Assembly (NCBI RefSeq): GCF_000759025.1
Contig: NZ_JPOS01000079.1
Location: 228,488 to 292,487, forward strand
Length of the DNA stretch: 64,000 nucleotides
From: Phaeodactylibacter xiamenensis
Lineage (GTDB): Bacteria > Bacteroidota > Bacteroidia > Chitinophagales > Saprospiraceae
Direction of reading: 5' to 3'
The position numbers and the translations under genes are program-made. Position 1 is the stretch's first letter. Each line of letters opens with the position of its first letter. The notes beneath the pieces were generated by a model, which was not told where the DNA came from, searched no databases, and worked only from the letters and a program-made list of their open reading frames with translations. Shown here in pieces: positions 41,503-51,400 of this stretch.

Positions 41503-43170
41503 ATGAGACTCTTCTTTTGCTTTGTCATCATGTGGGTTACAGTACCTGGTATTTATGCCCAACCTGACTACCGAATTGCCCTTCTTGGTTGCCATAAACA
41601 GTTTGAACCTGCTCCAGCTTTGTCAAAGTACCTGGAGGCAGAACCAGACCTATGCCTGTGGATAGGAGACAATATTTATGCAGATACGGAGACCGATATA
41701 ACTTTTGTTGAAAGATGCTATGCTGCCTTAGCTGCCAAACCAGCATTTCAGCAGCTGTACGAAAGATATCCTCTAGCCGCCACATGGGATGACCATGACT
41801 TTGGATTAAATAACGCAGGCAAAGAGTATGCTTTAAAAGAACAAACCAAAGCCCTTTTTCGGGAGTTCTGGGGGCTGGAGGAGAAAATCCCGGCTGAAAG
41901 AGACGGCATATATTATGCAGAGTATATTCCTGTAGGAGAAAAGGTATTGCAGCTTATCATGCTGGATGTACGCTATAACCGGGATGAACCGCAGACTGAT
42001 GGTGATGTCTTGGGCGAGCCTCAGTGGGCATGGTTGGAAAATGAATTGAAGCAACCAGCAGACTTGCGACTGATCTCTTCAGGTTTTCAAATTTTGCTCG
42101 ACGAGCGGGCAGGTTCTGAAACTTGGGCCAAATTCCCTTCCGCCCGGGAGCGTTTGTTCAATCTTATTCGAACCTCCAAGGCTGAAAATGTTGTTTTCTA
42201 CACTGGTGATCAACACTATGGCGAAGTTAACCGTTTGTCTGGCGCCTTGGATTTTGATGCAGTAGAGCTTCAATTTGCAGGGATCAATCAGATAGAAGAC
42301 CCCGAATGGAACCCTTTACGAGTTGCAAATGCAATTACATCTAAGCACAGTTACGCCTTGCTTGACCTCTATTTTTCGGAAAGCAAAAGTGAGGTGCCTC
42401 ATATACACTTTCAGGTTTTTAACGCGATGACAGACGACAGGGAGATCTCCTATCGGGTCAACCTGCGAGAATTACAGCTAACGCCCGATTTTGATGGGGC
42501 GTTTGCCTTTGTAGGTCAGGGGGAAGCTAAATTAGGAAACCCTTACCCAAATCTTAGTTTACGCTATACCACCAATGGTGAAGAGCCAAGTTTAAGTGCC
42601 CCGATATATCAACAGCCAATTGTAATGGATAGGACCACTACGGTTAAGGCTCAGTTTTTTACTTCTGAAGGTCAGCCCCGAAGCAAGGTATTTGAGCAAA
42701 AATATGAACGCCTGAGCCCAAAAGCTGCTTTAAATTTAGACCGGATAAATGAGGGGCTTCGCTATAAATATTACGAAGGTAAATTTGACTGCCTGGATGA
42801 CTTGATGAAAACCGAGGTTGTTGAGAGCGGGGTGGCAACCAGCCTCGATCTCGAGAAGCTCTCAAGACAGGAAGACCATTTTGGCTTGGTTTTCGAAGGT
42901 TTGATTAATGTCCCTTCCTCCGGAGTTTATACTTTCTATACCATTTCTGATGATGGATCCCGACTATACATTGGCGACCAACTGGTAGTAGACAATGATG
43001 GATCCCATAATACGAGGCAGCGTTCTGGGTTAGCCGTATTAGAAAAAGGCTATCACCCTGTGAAAATCGAATATTTTGAAGACTACAGCGGAGAGCGGCT
43101 CACTTTAAAGTGGAAGGAGCAAGGGGGAAAGGTGAAGGTGCTCGGGGAAGGAGATTTCTTTCATGAGTAG
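41503..43170 (+). CDS. Secreted PhoD-like phosphatase with CHB_HEX and PA14 tail
   Basis: The 555-aa product has a signal peptide (ending IYAQ) and a PhoD-type metallophosphatase domain (about 22-315): LLGCHKQFEPAP, WIGDNIYAD, TWDDHDFG and FYTGDQHYGE. PhoD enzymes act as phosphodiesterases and monoesterases. The C-terminal part (about 340-550) repeats the CHB_HEX-like (LRYTTNGEEPSLS) and PA14 (SGVYTFYTISDDGSR) pair seen in the first phosphatase, on an unrelated catalytic fold. It is the last gene of the operon and its end overlaps the convergent broken phosphonatase gene by ten bases. Confidence 0.88.
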   Translation: MRLFFCFVIMWVTVPGIYAQPDYRIALLGCHKQFEPAPALSKYLEAEPDLCLWIGDNIYADTETDITFVERCYAALAAKPAFQQLYERYPLAATWDDHDFGLNNAGKEYALKEQTKALFREFWGLEEKIPAERDGIYYAEYIPVGEKVLQLIMLDVRYNRDEPQTDGDVLGEPQWAWLENELKQPADLRLISSGFQILLDERAGSETWAKFPSARERLFNLIRTSKAENVVFYTGDQHYGEVNRLSGALDFDAVELQFAGINQIEDPEWNPLRVANAITSKHSYALLDLYFSESKSEVPHIHFQVFNAMTDDREISYRVNLRELQLTPDFDGAFAFVGQGEAKLGNPYPNLSLRYTTNGEEPSLSAPIYQQPIVMDRTTTVKAQFFTSEGQPRSKVFEQKYERLSPKAALNLDRINEGLRYKYYEGKFDCLDDLMKTEVVESGVATSLDLEKLSRQEDHFGLVFEGLINVPSSGVYTFYTISDDGSRLYIGDQLVVDNDGSHNTRQRSGLAVLEKGYHPVKIEYFEDYSGERLTLKWKEQGGKVKVLGEGDFFHE

Positions 43171-43605
43171 ACTGCTTTTTTAAAACCTAAGATAGGTATC
43201 AATTCCTCTAGGTTCTCAATCACATGGTCAGGTTGGGAGGCGTAAAGTTGGGCAGAGGTATGCGCTCCCGTGGTGATTCCTATTGCCAGTTTGCATCCCG
43301 CGTTTTTCCCCTCCTCTATATCGATTTGGGAATCCCCGACTTTGATGACTTGCGAGGCATCTTTTATTCCGAGTTTCTTCTGTGCCAGCTTTATCATATC
43401 TGGTGCCGGGCGTGCATTAGCAACCTCATAGTTTCATTAAACTGTCTATAGCGTCTCTTTTTTCTTTGCCAGCCCCTACTGCCAATACTTCTTCCAGGGA
43501 GAAAGTATATCCTGCTGCTTGCAGGGTAGCCTGCAGAGTTTTGTACACTACGTTATTCTCGTCAATGGTAGTGCCTGCCATGTCAAATACGATCAATTTA
43601 ATCAT
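43161..43605 (-). pseudogene. Phosphonatase-like HAD hydrolase with internal deletion
   Basis: The frame starts at 43605 with MIKLIVFDMAGTTIDENN, the first HAD motif (nucleophile Asp8) of phosphonoacetaldehyde hydrolase-like enzymes, reads to KEKRDAIDSLMKL and then stops (TGA). In another frame immediately after, NYEVANARPAPDMIKLAQ and VGDSQIDIEEGKNAG (motif IV) continue to the normal end. Normal family members are about 225 aa; here about 85 residues of the middle, with the second motif and much of the cap domain, are missing and the frame is shifted. The gene is therefore inactive. It lies 17 bases after the HD oxygenase gene in the same direction. Confidence 0.85.
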
Positions 43606-43622
43606 TGGGTAGCATTGGTTGG

Positions 43623-44216
43623 TTATTTAATCAAAGCGGCTACTACTTCTTCCTCGTACGTTTCGATGGCTGGAACCTCTTTAGTCAGATCTTTCGCCAA
43701 GTCGTCCCAAGCTCGGAGCAGAACCGCATCTTTGTAATGCTCGTGCCCTTCAAAGACAGCAATTTCTTTATCGGTCATTTTGCCACCTTGCAAATGGTAG
43801 CTTTTTTGTGAAGCCACAGATAATTTTTCGTAGTAGCCTGCTTTTACGGTACAAAGGTACCGTTTTGCTTCCACATGTAGTCGGATAGGGTCGAGTACGG
43901 CGGCTGGGAATAGACCTCGGAAGTAATCGGCGGCAATGTCCTCGTGTAAGTCGTTTTTCAGGGTAGGGTTATTGGCTTCTTCCGGATCGTCCGCAAGAAT
44001 GTGTCCAATGTCGTGAAATAAAGCAGCGGTGATTAGTTCAGGGCTTTTGCCAGCTTTCTTGGCGAGGTAGGCAGCCTGTAATGCATGCTCCAATTGGGTG
44101 ACTTCCTCTTCATATTGCTCATCACCATGAGTTTTCATATAATCAAAAAGCAAGTGAGCTTTAGTGTTTTTGTGCAAGGCAGCGGAAAGCCGATTCTTGA
44201 GGTTTTGTTCATACAT
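43623..44216 (-). CDS. HD-domain oxygenase of phosphonate degradation (PhnZ-like)
   Basis: The 197-aa product has the metal-binding HD pattern: EHALQAAYLAKKAG with the first His (about residue 44), ALFHDIGH with the HD pair (about 67-68) and the His-bearing RLHVEAKRYLC (about 114-124), matching the PhnZ type, a mixed-valence di-iron oxygenase. PhnZ itself cleaves 1-hydroxy-2-aminoethylphosphonate to glycine and phosphate (established for PhnZ; this protein's exact substrate is inferred). It needs a partner that makes the hydroxylated substrate; no PhnY-like oxygenase was seen in the window. It is upstream of the broken HAD gene. Confidence 0.85.
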   Translation of the reverse strand: MYEQNLKNRLSAALHKNTKAHLLFDYMKTHGDEQYEEEVTQLEHALQAAYLAKKAGKSPELITAALFHDIGHILADDPEEANNPTLKNDLHEDIAADYFRGLFPAAVLDPIRLHVEAKRYLCTVKAGYYEKLSVASQKSYHLQGGKMTDKEIAVFEGHEHYKDAVLLRAWDDLAKDLTKEVPAIETYEEEVVAALIK

Positions 44217-44382
44217 AATGGTGGAATTGAGGTTTCTTGTTGAGTCTGTATTATGCCGTAAATATAAGCCGTTTTCTTTTTGTGAAAAAATATAGATTAA
44301 GTAATTACAAAGGTTTAATGAAAAGGAATGAAATATTTAACTTTAAAGAAAAAATTTTCCACATGCACTTAAGATTGTTTTT

Positions 44383-44475
44383 ATGCTCTTACCCTTTTTG
44401 TTTGCACAGCCGATGCATCAAATGCTGTACGCTCATAATGATTACAAAAATATCCGTCCCTTTTGGGGGTTTGTT
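44383..44475 (+). pseudogene. N-terminal remnant of a GDPD/PI-PLC-like phosphodiesterase
   Basis: The + strand reads MLLPFLFAQP and then LYAHNDYKNIRPFWGF, matching the start of a family of secreted phosphodiesterases (AHNDY followed by RP) found in Bacteroidota. A signal peptide would precede it but is frame-shifted from the likely start at 44363. The similarity ends within about 45 residues. This is a decayed gene end, in keeping with the broken HAD gene nearby; the rest of 44217-44522 shows only AT-rich DNA. Confidence 0.5.
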
Positions 44476-44522
44476 TGGGAAAGTCCAGGTTTGTCTGCGT
44501 TTCTTCCGTTCTGTTGTGTTTT

Positions 44523-45680
44523 TTATAAAATCAGCTTAAGGTTTTTCTCCGCAAATCCGGGTCCGGCTGTCATACCTTTACCACCAATACCTGTAACTAT
44601 GTGAAGGCAGCCTCCAATATTGTGTTGAAAAATATCTTTAGTCTTGCATTGGCTGTAAAGGCCAAACCAGGTATTTTGAATTTCCAGGTTTGGAATGCGA
44701 AAGATTTTTTTGGCTTCCCGGAGCATGAAGACGTTAATGGATTGATCGATTTCGTAGCCGAGGGCATCTTTATTCTTTGCATCCGCATATTCATGAGAAT
44801 CTCCCAGCACAATAGTACCATCCGGTGCTTGGGTAAGTAGAATATGTATTCCATATTTCTTAGCAAAAGTATCCTTAGGTTCGCTTTCCCTGACATCCTT
44901 ATAGGAATTACATTCCCTGAAGCTTTCATACCTGCGGATCGTTCTTCCGGTTAATATATTCCCTTTTATTCGTAACTTTGGATTAGGCGTTGTTCTAAGC
45001 ATATGGAGCTTGCTTACCTCCAGATCGCTTTGTCCGAATAATTCAGGATACAAGGTCTGGAATTCGCTCCCATTGCAAATGATTCCTTTTTCTCCAACAA
45101 AGGTTCGCTGATCACTGCTACGGAATTCTACCCCCCTATTTAGCACCAAAGACTGGGTTATCTGGCAAGATGGAAAATATTTTAGCCCCATCTGTTCTAT
45201 CATATAATTAATGATTTTATGCACAGCAATTCTTGGGTCTAGGGAAATTTCCTGAGGAAAAAAAAGTCCGGCCTGACAGTATGAAGGCTGAAGAACAGGC
45301 CATTTCTGAAGGCATTCCGTCTTAGTCAGTAATTTAGACGGGTACCCAACTTTTTGATTTTGTAAAGCTAATTCTTCAATAAGTCTTACTTCATCATTAT
45401 CAGAAGCAATGTAAACCGATCCATTTGATTGTAAAGATATATCTGTTTCCTGCTGCAGCTCTTTGTAAATTTCAAGGCTCCTGCGTCCAATTTTTTGCCA
45501 TTTAGTATCTAGGCCGGATGGAACAACCTGACCAAAGTTTCGTGTGGTCGCCCCCTGAGGCTTTTTATTTTTTTCTATCAGCCCGACGGAATATCCAGCT
45601 CGGAGAGCATGATAGGCATGAAATGTTCCCAGAATACCGGATCCGATGACTAGAACATCAAATTTAAGAGGATTCGCCAT
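44523..45680 (-). CDS. FAD-dependent oxidoreductase of phosphonate clusters
   Basis: The 385-aa product is a DAO-type flavoenzyme: FDVLVIGSGILGTFHAYHA at the N terminus binds the FAD ADP moiety (about 7-25), RNFGQVVPSG (about 47-56) is the substrate-side segment typical of this group, and the C terminus GIGGKGMTAGPG closes the FAD site. Members sit in phosphonate clusters and, as I recall, oxidise 2-aminoethylphosphonate or its N-methyl form; this was not checked. With the HD oxygenase and dehydrogenase it supports a role in aminophosphonate breakdown. No signal peptide. Confidence 0.82.
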   Translation of the reverse strand: MANPLKFDVLVIGSGILGTFHAYHALRAGYSVGLIEKNKKPQGATTRNFGQVVPSGLDTKWQKIGRRSLEIYKELQQETDISLQSNGSVYIASDNDEVRLIEELALQNQKVGYPSKLLTKTECLQKWPVLQPSYCQAGLFFPQEISLDPRIAVHKIINYMIEQMGLKYFPSCQITQSLVLNRGVEFRSSDQRTFVGEKGIICNGSEFQTLYPELFGQSDLEVSKLHMLRTTPNPKLRIKGNILTGRTIRRYESFRECNSYKDVRESEPKDTFAKKYGIHILLTQAPDGTIVLGDSHEYADAKNKDALGYEIDQSINVFMLREAKKIFRIPNLEIQNTWFGLYSQCKTKDIFQHNIGGCLHIVTGIGGKGMTAGPGFAEKNLKLIL

Positions 45681-46056
45681 AATGTTTCATTTTACTTGGA
45701 GCTCGGAATTAATAGTCCGTTGATGATTAAAAGCCATAACTGAACAGGTAAAAATTTAAGCTACTCTAAAAATAATATCAAGTAAGGTGGATCAAATATA
45801 GAATGCATGTTGGTTCTACCCGATAAAGACTGCCTTTGTAGTTGTACGGTTGAGGGCTTGGCTTTTCTGAAGGTTGAAGTTATGGATTATTTCAATTGAG
45901 TGTTATCCATCAAGGAGAAAGATTACTACTGCTATGACATTTGTCTGTGTTTAGGGTAAGTCCAGTTTTTCGCATCTGAATAATTTTGATGGAAATGAAA
46001 TCAAAGAACGTTCCTCATTTCGTGAATAATGCAAGTACGCACTCAAGGTCAGACTA

Positions 46057-46218
46057 GTGGTCTGTCAAGGCTAAAACTAGGGGTTGCCTGCGGCGACTTT
46101 TGAGGCACTCTTCGTTGGATAACCCCTTACGTAGCGCTGCTATGCGCGGGAACATCCGCCTTGATTAGCCTCAAAATTCGCTCCCACTCAACCCATAAAT
46201 TAACACTTGACAGACCAC
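46057..46218. mobile_element. MITE copy 2 (162 bp)
   Basis: It begins GTGGTCTGTCAA, ends TTGACAGACCAC and is flanked by TA at 46055-46056 and 46219-46220. By eye it is identical to the copy at 3376-3538 in the same orientation except for one missing base (GAGGCACTC instead of GAGGCTACTC). It lies in decayed coding DNA between the phosphonate locus and the sigma factor. Confidence 0.92.
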
Positions 46219-46621
46219 TAGCCTTCTGCAACTAAAAGAGCGGATTGCACTGCAGGAAGCCAGGTAGTATTTTGAGGTGCGGCCCAACTCTGCTGAAGCA
46301 CTCCTGATTCAGGAGTAGGCGCTTTCGTCTGTGTGGAGTAGAGCGTTATAACGCTTGCGTTTGCGGGAGCGGTGATCAAGGGCTAAAAAACTATACTTAA
46401 TTTGGTATTAAAGATTTTAGGGTTTGAGTTATTTCTCTATCTTCATTGTTGAAGATTAATCCTACCGCTTAGCCTATTTCTTGAAGAACAGATGACGTTA
46501 TCCTTGTCAGGTTACGCTTACGTGCTGAAGGGCTTATCCTTTGAGTAAGTAAGAGCATGGTTGGCAGTGAAGAGTAATGTGACTTCTCAAAAGACTGGGA
46601 GTGCACACTAAATAAACAGTT

Positions 46622-46717
46622 ATGAAAATTTCAACTTTTCTTTCTCTAGTTATTTTCTTTTGGAGCTGTACGGATACACTCGATGTTTGGCATTGGCGCA
46701 CAGCTTTCAAAAATTAA
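46622..46717 (+). pseudogene. Truncated lipoprotein start (31 codons)
   Basis: The frame MKISTFLSLVIFFWSC is a lipoprotein signal peptide with its Cys, followed by only 15 residues and a TAA. It is probably the surviving start of a lost lipoprotein gene. Confidence 0.45.
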
Positions 46718-46841
46718 TTCCATCCCCAAGCACTTCAGGGCTATCGGCAAAGTTGCCGCATGATTCGCCACGGACTATTGCTTTAAATGATTAATATTTT
46801 AAGACAACCACCCTCTTTTAACCTCCTACTGACAATAATCT

Positions 46842-47432
46842 ATGAAGAAGCACCCCAGTCCTTCTGACGACATGTCTGATGAAGAGATCGTCGCCGCATT
46901 AAGAGGTAAAAACCGTAAGTTACAGGATAAGGCGTTACAGCAGCTGTATCAAGACGATATAATCAGACATACCATTATGAAATGGGTAGGGAACAGTTCT
47001 GATATTAATAGCGATGATATCCTGCAGGAGTCAATTATCACCTTTTGTGAGAAAGTCTGGTCTGGAGTGTATGACCCGTCAAAAAGTAAAGTGAGGACAT
47101 ATATTCTAAGTATAGCGAATTTCCTTATCATGAGAGATGCAAGGAAAAATAACCGGCGAGACAACCTATTAGAGCAGGAACAGCTAAGCAACCCCGATAA
47201 CCCTTTGTTGACAGATCAGGGTATTGACCCGGAAGAGCTATTGGAATCTAAAGAAGAAAGAGAATGGATTCATAAGATACTTGCAAAGCTGGGCAAACGC
47301 TGCCAAAAAGTATTAGGACTTTGGATGTTGAGTTTTTCCAGTGCAGAAATTGCGATGGAGATGAGATGGACAGAGTCTACAGCTAAAGATGCAGTCAAAG
47401 AATGCAAAAGGAAGTTACGGGAGTTGTTTTGA
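46842..47432 (+). CDS. ECF-type RNA polymerase sigma-70 factor
   Basis: The 196-aa product shows region 2 (about 30-95; DILQESIITFCEKVW, YDPSKSKVRTYILSIANF) and region 4 (about 140-196; CQKVLGLWMLSFSSAEIAMEM), typical of ECF sigma factors of Bacteroidota. The next gene, 33 bases away, is a membrane protein of the kind that pairs with such sigma factors. It probably controls a local set, perhaps including the CHAT-TPR genes, since those converge with this operon rather than belonging to it. Confidence 0.9.
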   Translation: MKKHPSPSDDMSDEEIVAALRGKNRKLQDKALQQLYQDDIIRHTIMKWVGNSSDINSDDILQESIITFCEKVWSGVYDPSKSKVRTYILSIANFLIMRDARKNNRRDNLLEQEQLSNPDNPLLTDQGIDPEELLESKEEREWIHKILAKLGKRCQKVLGLWMLSFSSAEIAMEMRWTESTAKDAVKECKRKLRELF

Positions 47433-47465
47433 AAATGCTGTGAATGGTTTTTTAATTAAAATGTG

Positions 47466-48434
47466 ATGGATCAGAAATATTCAATAGAAGACATAGAAGC
47501 TTACCTGATGGGGGTAATGCCACCGGGGAAACGTGCTGTATTTGAGGCAGCGCTTGAAAAGGATGAAATGCTACAAATACAATTCGAGCAGGTGAAAAAA
47601 CAGGTGGAGGTTTATAGGTATTTACGCAAGCAGGCCCTCCGGCAGAAATTTGAAATTTGGCGGGCAGATGGGACGATAACCCCTCTGCCATCCAAGGCGG
47701 ATCCTGTTTCTGATACCAGCACTAAATACCGTCCATGGATATGGACAGGGGTAGTCTTCCTTCTTTTGGCAATATTGGGAGTAATTGTTTGTGAAATGTC
47801 ATCTGCCGCGACCCTAACGAATGAAAAGGCAGAAGAGGCACAGCCTAGCAAGGACACCGTAACAAAGAAAAGGCAGTTCCCCCTGGAGGTATTAGCAGAT
47901 ACGGTGGAGATAAATGAGGCTCAGCCTGAGAAAACTCTGCCACCTGATGCTAAAGTGCAAGCCAAAGAGAGAAATGTGCCAATTGCTGAAATAGAAGAAA
48001 AAGACAATACACTGCAATTGGAAGTTAAGGGCCAGCATAATCAATTTATGGCATCGGTCTTTAACGTTTATCGAGCTAGTTCTGAGGAAGCAGATTCTAT
48101 TGAAACCAGCATACAAGAATTATACAATAAAGGAGATTTTGAAACCTTGTCGTCTATTGTGCCTGATTCTATGCATTTTCTAAAAGGTATAGTGCTTTTC
48201 AAAACCGGGACCTATGAGGAAGCGGCACAATCCTATTTAGCGGTAGATGACGTTTTTAGAAAACACGATGCTCAATATTTAGCCCTATTGTCTTACGTTG
48301 CCCAACTTCCGAATAATTGCGATGCTTATATGGAGCTGTTAAAAGAGATTCTGGAGGAAGAGGGACATAGCTATATGGATAGGGTTGAGGAACTGGCCGC
48401 AAAAGTAAAAGCAAACAGGCTTTGCCAAGATTAG
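47466..48434 (+). CDS. Single-span membrane protein, putative sigma regulator with TPR-like tail
   Basis: The 322-aa product starts MDQKYSIEDIEAYLMGVMPP; the segment EAYLMG followed by a Pro-Gly turn and FEAALEKDEML is the anti-sigma-like N-terminal helix pair of many Bacteroidota sigma partners (about 1-60). A span follows (about 79-100; IWTGVVFLLLAILGVIV) and then an acidic linker and a C-terminal region with two or three TPR-like helices (about 230-320). GTG at 47463 is a possible earlier start. It ends one base before the convergent CHAT gene. Sensing through the TPR part is inferred. Confidence 0.75.
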   Translation: MDQKYSIEDIEAYLMGVMPPGKRAVFEAALEKDEMLQIQFEQVKKQVEVYRYLRKQALRQKFEIWRADGTITPLPSKADPVSDTSTKYRPWIWTGVVFLLLAILGVIVCEMSSAATLTNEKAEEAQPSKDTVTKKRQFPLEVLADTVEINEAQPEKTLPPDAKVQAKERNVPIAEIEEKDNTLQLEVKGQHNQFMASVFNVYRASSEEADSIETSIQELYNKGDFETLSSIVPDSMHFLKGIVLFKTGTYEEAAQSYLAVDDVFRKHDAQYLALLSYVAQLPNNCDAYMELLKEILEEEGHSYMDRVEELAAKVKANRLCQD

Positions 48435-48435
48435 T

Positions 48436-51400
48436 TTATTGGTTAATAGCTCGCATATCCCCCACCGCCGAAAATGCCGCCCAAAAAGCAGGGTGTTTAG
48501 CGAAGTTACTGGGCTGTTGGTCCAGATATTTGAGCTGAGCCGAGCGCAGTGCCTCATCCTTAGGTGCTCCTTCCGCCAGGTATTTATAAAAATAGCCCAT
48601 CAATTCCGCCGTCTTACCGTCGTTGACACTCCATATTGGAAAAACAAGGCTCTTGGCTCCGGCATAAGCAAAGGCGCGCGCCAGGCTGATGATGCCCTCG
48701 CCCCGCTGCAACTGGCCTGCGCCGACCTGGCAGGCGGAAAGGACGACCATATCAGCATTGAGTTCCAGATTATATAGTTCACGCACAAAGAGGCGGGCTG
48801 CTGTTGAGGTATCTGTGGGGCTGGCAAAAACGAGGAAGGAATAATCGCCTACCCGGTCATCGGCTTGTCCATGAGTAGCAATGTGGAGGAAGCGATAGTG
48901 AGCGGCGTCTTGAAGGAAAGCTTCCTTGGTCGCCTTTTTGCCGGAAAAGATTAGGTGCTTTTTTGGGAAAAAGGAGGCTACTCTTTTTACTTCAGGGCCT
49001 GTAAAGGGTAGTTTTTTCCAGGCATCACTTCTTTGTTCTGTTCTGCCGGCTATTTCACTTTCAAAGAACGGAGCAAAAGCCAGCAACTGGCCTTCCGCTT
49101 GATGCCGGTGCTCTTTGTCTCGCATCTCTTTCAGTAAGGTGGCAGAATAACTGTAGCTGAACTGATGCTCTTTGAGCAAAAACGGATAGGTTTTAGGGTT
49201 GCCTATATTGCCCGGCTGCCCGCTGAGTAATGCAGAAAAGGGCAGATAGCCGAGTACGCCATCGGGTACAATAATTACGCGTTCCGGTAATTGTTCGGCT
49301 ACGGGCTGTATAAGGGTATCGTAGAGCAGTTGGGCATATTTGAGGTAGGTTTTCACCTTGTTGGTGTTGCTCACCCCTTCCCGGAATTTTGCCACCCAGT
49401 CTTCCAACGGAAAGTCTTTTTTGACCTCTTTTAGTATTGGCGCTCCTTCTTTTGGGATCAGGAAAATGAAAATGCTGCTGTCGCCTACAAAGTATTCGAG
49501 CAGTGCCTGATCGGGTTTGAGTAACTCTTGCTGTACCTCGGAGATAGAGATGGTGGAGCGGTCATATTTTAGGCGGTGGTAGGCGGGGTAGGCCTCTTCG
49601 AACTGTTTTTTGAGGGCTTCCAGCTCTTGCTCCAGGTCGAAGATTTGATTGCTAAGGGAAAGCACAGTAGTATCAATGGCCTCATAGCCTTTTTGAAGTA
49701 ACTCCCGGCGTTTTTTGTCAAAGTAAGTTATATCTACCCGGAGGTCATATTCTTGTTGGAGCAGAGAATCGGGGATGCCGGAGAATTTAAGAGCATTTGA
49801 TTCTTTGATAGATGCATACAGTAATTGTGCCTTAGCATTTTCTGCAATAAAAAATGCATCTTTTAAATAGATTGCTGAATCTGTCAGAGAATAAAGCGAG
49901 TGATTTGCAATCATAGCTCCTTCAAATGTAGATTGTATGTTCTCTCGGAGGATAGCTTTTGATGAGCTTAGTTCGGATTGATACTGTATAGTCTCAAAGG
50001 CTTCCTGATAGGCCCGACGGGACGCATGTAGATAACTACTATGTTTTAAGACGTCATATTTTTTATTGAACAGATTGATCTGAGTGTTTTGAGTCAATAA
50101 TAAGCCAGGAATCGAGGAAATTGATGATAGCGAATGCCCACTTTGAAAACTCAAGGCCCCAAAGGATTTTTTTAGTAAATTCTCTGCTTCTGTAAAGGAT
50201 TGCCTCTGAATCGCAATTGAGGCAAGGGCTCGATAAACTTTCGCAACTTCTGGATGCCTTCCACCAAAGACTATTATGTTTTCATTTAGCGCGCTTTGAT
50301 AGTAGGTTTGGGCTATGTTTAGTTCTCCTTTTTCTTCGTACACTAATCCTAAATTAAAATTGGAAGAAGCTACGTTAGGGTGCTCTTTTCCAAGTAGTGA
50401 TTTCCTTAACTCAAGTGCCTTTTGGTGAAATTTGACTGACTCTTTAAAATCTTTCCTGTCATAGGCAATGGTGCCAAGGTTATTATAAGAGTCTGCCACG
50501 GTAGGGTGCTTGTCCCCGAATACCTCTAATCGTATTTCCAGAGCATCCATTTGGTATTCGGTGGCCTTTTGATAATCCTTTAATGATGAATAACAAGAGC
50601 CAATGTTGTTTAATGTGGTAGCTATATCAATGTGTTTTTCTCCATAGTACTTTTTCACCAGGAAAAGTGCTTTGGATAAGTATGATATGGCGCGTTCGTA
50701 ATCTCCCAAATAATAGTAACCAAGTCCTATGTTATTATAAACTGAAATGATTTCTAAACTTTCATCACCATATAAGTTCTTATAAATTTCAAAAGCCTTC
50801 TGTTGATATTCTAACTGCCTTTGATAGTCTCCTTTGTCCATGTAGGCAGTACCGAGGTTTGAATACGAAAAGGCAGTATGTTTGTGTAGAAATTTTAAGG
50901 TTTTTAATCGGATTGAAAGCGCTTTTTTGTGTAGTTCAATTGATTTGTCAAAATCTCCTATATCTTGAAAGTTGATTCCTAAATTATTGTATGACGCGGC
51001 TACCTCAGGTGAATTCTCTCCATACAATTTAATCCTTAAACTTAAGGCCTGGCTGTCACATTCAATTGATTTTTTATATTCCCCTCTTTTATTATAGTTC
51101 GCTGCTAAATTACTATAAGCAATAGGCGCGTTTTTGTGGTCTTCTCCGTAGTTTTCCAAAATTAATTTCAATGACTTTTCGTAGTATTCTCCAGCTCTTT
51201 CATATTCTCCTATAATTTTTAAGGTAAGGGCAAGGTTGTTTAACGAAATGACTACTTGCATATCACCTTCTCCAAAAATTTCCCGCCTTATATCTAGTGC
51301 TTTTTCAAAATAGGTAATAGACTCATTAAACTTGTTCATGTAAGCGAGCACTTGTCCCATCTGGTCGTAAATGGTGGCAATTTCTTTGGTTGTTTCGCCA

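Larger units (their letters stand above)
45681..46841. other. Gene-poor decayed region of about 1.2 kb
   Basis: No intact gene was found. It holds MITE copy 2, a decayed frame that runs across the MITE (LLQLKERIALQEAR, a stop, then YFEVRPNSAEALLIQE, ending at 46320) and a truncated lipoprotein start at 46622-46717. The XRE operator core AGGAACGTT appears once at 46007-46015. The rest shows no pattern I could read. Confidence 0.6.

Noticed and set aside
46330..46620. Search for a small gene or structured RNA in the gap before the sigma factor
   Set aside because: Only short frames and weak pairings were seen; nothing could be supported.
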